In this document: positions 7,487 through 11,151 of the stretch, one piece after another
Numbering within the stretch: the stretch's first letter is position 1
How the letters are laid out: each line of letters starts with the position of its first letter
Assembly: GCA_017477685.1 (NCBI GenBank)
Contig: JAFUUT010000087.1
Coordinates: forward strand, 1-11,151
DNA length: 11,151 nt
Reading direction: 5' to 3'
DNA from: a bacterium
Lineage (GTDB): Bacteria; Cyanobacteriota; Vampirovibrionia; Gastranaerophilales; Gastranaerophilaceae
Made by a program: the position numbers and the translations under genes
The notes under the pieces: model-generated
Seen by the model: the letters and a program-made list of their open reading frames with translations, nothing else
Database searches by the model: none
What the model was told of the DNA's origin: nothing

Positions 7487-9454
7487 TTATACTTTTTGGA
7501 ACTCGGAAATTGAAGGATCCAACAATCTTCTGCCGACATTATCAAATGATATTGAGCAAAGAGTCTTGTTCCCGTATTTAATTATTTTTTCTATAACCCC
7601 GCGTCCGTATCTCGGGTGTTTTACCATATCACCTTGAACAAATCCGATATCATCCGGTTCTTGAGATGCATCAACATCTTCCGCAGGATAAACAGGAACT
7701 ATCGGTGTAGAATCTTGGGTGTGTACTTCATCTTCATATATTTCATCCTCGGAAGGGATTGATGATATATCCTCCCCTTGAGTATCTTCAACAATTGCAG
7801 GCATTGCATTATCAATAAAATCCAAATCTTCCGCTGAAAGTTCTTCCTCACTTTCTTCTTCAATAACTTCATCTTCTAATGGTTCTTGCAATTCTGATGT
7901 GATTTCGGAAATATTTGGATTTTCAAAATATTCTTCATCTTCAGGCAGCTCATCTTCTATTTCCGGTTCTTCGGACTCATATTCCTCTTCCGGTTCTTCT
8001 TGCTCGTTAAAGGTTTCTGTTTCTTCCTCTTCTTCGGCCTCTTGAACTTCTTCCTCGTCTTCATCTTCTGCCATAAGATTATCAATCGGTTCTATAACTT
8101 TTTTGCTATTTTCTTTAGGTTCGGAATAATCTTCAACCTGCACCGCTTCAGGAATCTGTGCTTCAGGTTCCTCAACTCCGGATACTTGTGTATTCTGTTT
8201 CAAAAGTTCTTCTTGGATAATTTCATCTTCTTGTTCTTGTATATCAACAACAGCAGAATCCACAATCTCAGATTCCACAATAAACGGAATTCCTTGAGTC
8301 AATTTGCCATAAATAACAAATTCATCATGATTCAATTTGCTCAAAAAAGTATTGTATGATGCGAATTCATGAGTTAATGTTTGAGGGGTATAGAATACAA
8401 TATTTTGAGCATGCTCTTTCAACTCTGCTGCATACTTATACGAATGCGGAGCAAAAATCGTAGTAAAAACATGACTATGATTTATGAATTTACGAATCAT
8501 AGACTTGTCAGAATTATCATCATGTATTGAAACAAATAAATATATATATTTATTTATAGAATTCAATTCATCATGAACCATATTTATCATTTTATTTTGC
8601 AATGGAGATTCAAGATTTTTTACGTCAATTATAATTGTGTTATCTTTTTCCAACAAATCTGCAAAAACGTGAACTTCATCCGCAGAATTTGCAAACAATC
8701 CGCTGTCTTTGAACTTTAATAATTTGCTTCTTAACAGTGCCAATTCGGGAATTTTATTTTGCTGATATTGAGATGTAATAACCCCGACAAATTTATCGAT
8801 TGAAAGGAATTTTTCGTCAAGAGTATTTATGTATTGTTCAATTTCAGAAAGAATACCTTTAATCACAACCTTTGATTCAACACCGGCATCTGAAAATTCA
8901 TTATCATAAATATAATCAAGCATCTCTGAATTTAGCGGAATCTTAAAATCCTTACCCGGAAATATTTTCTTTGAATTTTCAAAAATATTTGAATCATCAA
9001 TAACAACACATTTTTCTTCGTCTTTAGACAATTGATGCAAACAATTTGATATAAAAGTAAACTTTTCAAAGTCATGATCAGAAAAAACGGTAAAATTATG
9101 TTCAAAAATTGATATATCAAGATTTAGAACAGAATCTTGCTGAGCCAAATGCCCGAATTTTATAGGAGTTTCCACAGGCAGCAAATCTAAAAGCTCTTGA
9201 CTGGACAACAGTGTCGTTTCAGACTCTATATCAGGGATTGAGCCGTCATAATTATCTACAACACCGTCACTTGTAAAAGTAAATAACAATTTTGCTATGG
9301 CATGCCTGCGCATTTCATCAAGTTTTATATTGATAATTTGTGCAACATACGACTTTTGAGAAGATGCAAGAACAATAAAATGCCCTAATATTAACCCCTC
9401 ATCACTTTCAAACTCAACTTTTATCAAGTTATTTCTAATCTCAACTACTTTCAT
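7487..9454 (-). CDS. Degenerate HerA-like ATPase fused by acidic linker to PcrA-type Tudor-like domain
   Basis: No named gene is recognised. Residues below count from an upstream in-frame ATG (9487). I place the start at Met12 (9454): a GAGGGAG site precedes it, and the first ATG overlaps a probable -10 box. Part one (about 12-408) follows the order of HerA/DUF87 ATPases: a short beta-barrel, a FGHLAQQDSVLNLDISIFEHNF-like entry to the core, a VVIDD strand (161-165), a NTIIIDV strand (283-289), and a closing L-x-x-D-E-F-x-I-Y-G...P-F-I-V stretch (385-404). Walker A is replaced by SDHDFEKF (136-143), and the Walker B position reads VSIHDD, so ATP hydrolysis is unlikely. Part two (about 408-616) is dominated by Asp/Glu. 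Part three (616-666; GDMVKHPRYGRGVIEKI, RRLLDPSI) matches the RNA polymerase-contacting Tudor-like tail of PcrA helicases. It follows yqeK by 65 bases. The Tudor-like tail is fairly sure; the HerA ancestry is an inference. Confidence 0.7.
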   Translation of the reverse strand: MKVVEIRNNLIKVEFESDEGLILGHFIVLASSQKSYVAQIINIKLDEMRRHAIAKLLFTFTSDGVVDNYDGSIPDIESETTLLSSQELLDLLPVETPIKFGHLAQQDSVLNLDISIFEHNFTVFSDHDFEKFTFISNCLHQLSKDEEKCVVIDDSNIFENSKKIFPGKDFKIPLNSEMLDYIYDNEFSDAGVESKVVIKGILSEIEQYINTLDEKFLSIDKFVGVITSQYQQNKIPELALLRSKLLKFKDSGLFANSADEVHVFADLLEKDNTIIIDVKNLESPLQNKMINMVHDELNSINKYIYLFVSIHDDNSDKSMIRKFINHSHVFTTIFAPHSYKYAAELKEHAQNIVFYTPQTLTHEFASYNTFLSKLNHDEFVIYGKLTQGIPFIVESEIVDSAVVDIQEQEDEIIQEELLKQNTQVSGVEEPEAQIPEAVQVEDYSEPKENSKKVIEPIDNLMAEDEDEEEVQEAEEEEETETFNEQEEPEEEYESEEPEIEDELPEDEEYFENPNISEITSELQEPLEDEVIEEESEEELSAEDLDFIDNAMPAIVEDTQGEDISSIPSEDEIYEDEVHTQDSTPIVPVYPAEDVDASQEPDDIGFVQGDMVKHPRYGRGVIEKIIKYGNKTLCSISFDNVGRRLLDPSISEFQKV

Positions 9455-9477
9455 ATACTCCCTCATTTTATAGACAG

Positions 9478-9486
9478 ATTGTACCA
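9478..9486 (-). promoter_or_regulatory. Extended -10 promoter for the HerA-like/Tudor gene
   Basis: On the minus strand, TGGTACAAT forms a TGn-extended -10 box (TACAAT at 9478-9483). The -35 region is poor. It overlaps the first in-frame ATG of the gene (9485-9487), so a transcript from here could only use the downstream ATGs. The best of these is at 9454 with GAGG 6 bases upstream. Confidence 0.45.
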
Positions 9487-9519
9487 TGAAAAGTCCGTTT
9501 TAAATACAAAAATATTAAA

Positions 9520-10113
9520 TTAATTAACATTTATAAAATCTTGCATATGATTGTATATATCAACTGTCATTGGGGAAATCTTCAAATCCCTGTCAACAAG
9601 ACTTTTTATAGTTTCCTTGTAACAGTTTAATATCGCTTTATCAAGTCCGTTATCCTGCGTTAACAATTTACGAGTTCTTTCTGCATAATCTTCAGTTCTG
9701 GTAACAGGCTCTATCTTATCTGCCAAAAATATTATTTTTTCAAAAACACTCATGTTAACTTTGCCAAGAGTATGCCATCTTATTGCACTCAAAATTTCAT
9801 CATCCGTAACACCGAATTCATTCTTTGCAACATAAGCACTAACAGGAGCATGCCAGGTTTTTGGAGCAATCATCTCACTTTCACTGACATGAAGAAAATT
9901 TTTCATTATATTTAATTGCTTATTCTTATCAAAACATTTTGCACAGTCATGTAACAACCCTGTAATATAAGCTTTGTCACAATCTTGTCCATATTTAAGA
10001 GCCAACTCTTTTGCGCATTGTGCTGTAGCTATAGAATGTTCATAGCGCTCTTTATCCAGATTCTGTTTTAACCAAACAAGTATTTCTTTTTCGCTAATTT
10101 TTGTATAATCCAT
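9520..10113 (-). CDS. yqeK: HD-domain bis(5'-nucleosyl)-tetraphosphatase (symmetrical), YqeK family
   Basis: The 197-residue protein is a YqeK-type HD phosphohydrolase, a family shown to cleave diadenosine tetraphosphate (Ap4A) symmetrically to two ADP. Metal-binding residues are visible in order: H26 (RYEHS), H55-D56 (LLHDCAK), H88 (WHAP), H114 (RWHT) and D132 (ADKIEP). The ADKIEP motif and the length are typical. The start codon lies inside the end of nadD (20-base overlap), the usual nadD-yqeK arrangement, which implies coupled expression. The Shine-Dalgarno is weak (GAGG about 16 bases upstream), so translation probably relies on ribosomes finishing nadD. In many bacteria rsfS follows yqeK; here the next gene is the HerA-like/Tudor protein instead. 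No terminator is seen after the stop codon. Confidence 0.92.
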   Translation of the reverse strand: MDYTKISEKEILVWLKQNLDKERYEHSIATAQCAKELALKYGQDCDKAYITGLLHDCAKCFDKNKQLNIMKNFLHVSESEMIAPKTWHAPVSAYVAKNEFGVTDDEILSAIRWHTLGKVNMSVFEKIIFLADKIEPVTRTEDYAERTRKLLTQDNGLDKAILNCYKETIKSLVDRDLKISPMTVDIYNHMQDFINVN

Positions 10114-10687
10114 GTTGATAAATATATTCCTCGACTTTTTTACTTACCAAGTTTTTGACGCTTATATTATTTTTAATATTCTCTCTGAGTTCTGTTGAAG
10201 ATATATCTTCAAATGCTAAACTCTCAATTACAAAATCATAGCCTTTTTCTCTTAATTTTTCAAGCTTTTGCGGTATGTAATTATTTTCTCTTACAAATAC
10301 TATAAAATGTACAAGCTTTTTCAATTTATCAGCCTCATACCAGCTTTCTATCTTTTCAAATGCATCCGTTCCGATAATAAAACTTATTTTTTCATCTTTT
10401 ATATTATATTTTTTAATAAGTTCACATATAGTTAAATACGTATAAGAAACCCCTTTACGTTTATATTCAATATCTGATACTTCAATATTATCATACGTTT
10501 TAAGCGCAAGTTTAACCATATTGTACCTGTGAACAGACATATCAATATCACAATTTTTGTGCGGAGGGTTGTATGCAGGGATAAACAATATTTTATCAAA
10601 ATTATATTTATCCATGACAAACTCTGCAACACGCAGATGCGCATTGTGTATAGGATTGAATGTTCCTTGAAAAACGCACAATTTCAT
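10094..10687 (-). CDS. nadD: Nicotinate-nucleotide adenylyltransferase
   Basis: The 197-residue enzyme joins nicotinate mononucleotide and ATP to form deamido-NAD in NAD synthesis. The N-terminal nucleotidyltransferase motif GTFNPIHNAHL (8-18) has the H14-x-x-H17 pair; the more usual form is GGTFDPIHxGHL, so Q7 replaces a glycine and N11 an aspartate. Also present are NPPHK (40-44), the NaMN-binding IGTDAF...SWYEADKL block (105-122), ISSTELR (162-168) close to the usual ISST-x-IR, and the terminal V-x-x-Y-I-x-x-HGLY helix (186-195). No Shine-Dalgarno sequence precedes the ATG, and an extended -10 box ends six bases before it, so the message may be leaderless. It leads the nadD-yqeK unit. The function is secure. 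Confidence 0.95.
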   Translation of the reverse strand: MKLCVFQGTFNPIHNAHLRVAEFVMDKYNFDKILFIPAYNPPHKNCDIDMSVHRYNMVKLALKTYDNIEVSDIEYKRKGVSYTYLTICELIKKYNIKDEKISFIIGTDAFEKIESWYEADKLKKLVHFIVFVRENNYIPQKLEKLREKGYDFVIESLAFEDISSTELRENIKNNISVKNLVSKKVEEYIYQHGLYKN

Positions 10688-10693
10688 ACGTAG

Positions 10694-10702
10694 ATTCTAG
10701 CA
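10694..10702 (-). promoter_or_regulatory. Extended -10 promoter of nadD, predicting a leaderless mRNA
   Basis: The minus strand reads TGC then TAGAAT (10694-10699), with six bases between the -10 box and the A of the nadD ATG. That puts the expected transcription start on or next to the start codon. No -35 box is recognisable. A perfect TATAAT at 10723-10728 (minus) is an alternative that would give a leader of about 30 bases. Confidence 0.4.
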
Positions 10703-10746
10703 TGAAACAAGAAAAAGATATAATTATAGATTCTGAATCAGTAATG

Positions 10747-10756
10747 CCCCCCCCCC
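10747..10756. repeat. Homopolymer run of ten C
   Basis: Ten consecutive C residues (G on the minus strand) occur in otherwise very AT-rich DNA, 60 bases upstream of nadD. Tracts of this length are prone to slippage. On the minus strand the run covers the place where a -35 box would stand for the TATAAT at 10723-10728. Confidence 0.9.
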
Positions 10757-10798
10757 TGATAAATACAATATATACAATAATTTTGCTATTTAAAATTA

Positions 10799-10821
10799 TA
10801 TTCTGAATTTAATTCAGGATA
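10799..10821 (-). terminator. Possible weak terminator hairpin after the pilin-like gene
   Basis: A palindrome with 7-bp arms, CTGAATT and AATTCAG (10803-10817), is extended by a few more pairs on each side of one C/A mismatch (minus strand) and followed by a T-rich stretch. The stem is AT-rich and the U-run is interrupted, so termination would be inefficient. It starts about 40 bases after the stop codon. Confidence 0.35.
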
Positions 10822-10848
10822 ACAAATCAGTTCAGGATTACAATTAGG
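10813..10848. repeat. Imperfect 18-bp tandem repeat
   Basis: Two adjacent units begin with TTCAGGAT (10813-10830 and 10831-10848). They agree at 14 of 18 positions, including an ACAA block. The first unit overlaps one arm of the palindrome at 10803-10817. They may be remnants of local duplication or paired protein-binding sites; no function can be assigned. Confidence 0.5.
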
Positions 10849-10857
10849 CATCATACA

Positions 10858-11151
10858 CTATTTATACGGATATTCCGGCGGATAGTCCCAATTATTTATC
10901 TGCAAATATCTGGTGCAATAAATTTCTTTTCCAGGCGTTCGACATAGGCCTAAATAGTCCACAGAAGTACTGTTGCAGTTATTTTCCGGCGCCCCAAAAA
11001 ACGTATCTGCACTGCATAACCATCTGGTTCTCATATTATCATTAAAACAGAAGTAGAAGCTGTATTGGTCAGCTCCCAGCTTATTAGGATTTTTTTTACC
11101 ATTTGTATCGTATACAACATTCGCACAAGCATTACCGGTACCGGCACGACC
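10858..11151 (-). CDS. C-terminal part of a cysteine-rich type IV pilin-like protein (partial)
   Basis: An open frame enters from the right edge and ends at a TAG (10858-10860), giving 97 residues of the C-terminus. It contains YDTNGKKNPNKLGADQYSFYF, a D-x-N-G...P-N...G-x-D pattern like the C-terminal region of prepilin-type proteins and the calcium-site region of type II secretion pseudopilins. Six cysteines are spread over the tail, which suggests disulfides outside the cell, and aromatic residues are frequent (WDYPPEYPYK at the end). The N-terminal prepilin cleavage site that would confirm the call lies outside the window. The reading frame is secure by length and composition; the pilin identity is moderate. 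An unrelated secreted cysteine-rich protein is the alternative. It is separated from nadD by 170 bases of non-coding DNA. Confidence 0.65.
   Translation of the reverse strand, partial: GRAGTGNACANVVYDTNGKKNPNKLGADQYSFYFCFNDNMRTRWLCSADTFFGAPENNCNSTSVDYLGLCRTPGKEIYCTRYLQINNWDYPPEYPYK

Noticed and set aside
7487..7650. CarD-type transcription factor domain
   Set aside because: The short GD-x-V-x-H-P...RRLLDPSI pattern fits the PcrA/UvrD tail better, and the helical CarD domain that should follow is absent.
8000..8359. Plus-strand Phe-rich open frame of 119 codons
   Set aside because: It is the antisense of the acidic linker: GAA/GAG codons read as TTC/CTC. There is no start signal and no recognisable motif.
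9455..9487. Start of the HerA-like/Tudor gene at the first ATG (9487) or at the eighth codon
   Set aside because: The first ATG overlaps a probable extended -10 box and lacks a Shine-Dalgarno; the ATG at codon 8 also lacks one. The ATG at 9454 has GAGGGAG upstream. The choice remains a prediction.
10729..10739. GATTC-T-GAATC palindrome upstream of nadD
   Set aside because: It is short, and such sequences are common by chance. It has no clear relation to a promoter element.

Overview
The window is AT-rich (roughly a third G+C by eye), uses the standard code (TGA acts as a stop) and is densely packed with bacterial housekeeping genes. Several traits together suggest a gut-type Melainabacteria/Gastranaerophilales relative of the cyanobacteria: a C-terminal Tudor-like domain that reads like the tail of cyanobacterial PcrA helicases, an AroH-type chorismate mutase, a pilin-like tail with a D-x-N-G...P-N...G-x-D motif, and flotillin and NfnA-like reductase genes. 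This placement is an inference from protein character; a Firmicute cannot be excluded from the window alone.

Layout from left to right. (1) 1-532, minus: N-terminal 177 codons of an NfnA/SudB-type FAD/NAD(P)-binding reductase subunit, cut by the window edge, with its own promoter just beyond the terminator of the next gene. (2) 690-4926, minus: an apparent three-gene operon, transcribed in the order bifunctional (p)ppGpp synthetase/hydrolase (rel), NfeD-like membrane protein, flotillin. It ends in a clear intrinsic terminator. The start of rel has no Shine-Dalgarno sequence and sits against a 32-bp near-perfect palindrome. (3) 5014-5511, minus: a small secreted TPR protein. (4) 5655-7483, plus: peptide deformylase, methionyl-tRNA formyltransferase and chorismate mutase, tightly spaced; def and fmt overlap by 4 bases. 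(5) 7487-10687, minus, convergent with aroH: nadD and yqeK overlap by 20 bases, and a large three-part protein follows. That protein looks like a HerA-family ATPase that has lost its nucleotide-binding motifs, joined by a very acidic linker to a PcrA-type Tudor-like domain. (6) 10688-11151: an intergenic stretch with a ten-C run and small repeats, then the last 97 codons of a cysteine-rich pilin-like protein on the minus strand.

Functionally, def and fmt are the two halves of the N-formylmethionine cycle. nadD and yqeK handle adenylylated nucleotides (NAD synthesis and Ap4A breakdown). rel, the NfeD-like protein and flotillin link stringent-response signalling to membrane microdomain proteins in one apparent transcript. 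The most novel item is the degenerate HerA-like/acidic/Tudor protein. The most unusual regulatory feature is the palindrome and hairpin arrangement at the start of rel. No tRNA, rRNA, CRISPR array, insertion sequence or phage gene is visible.
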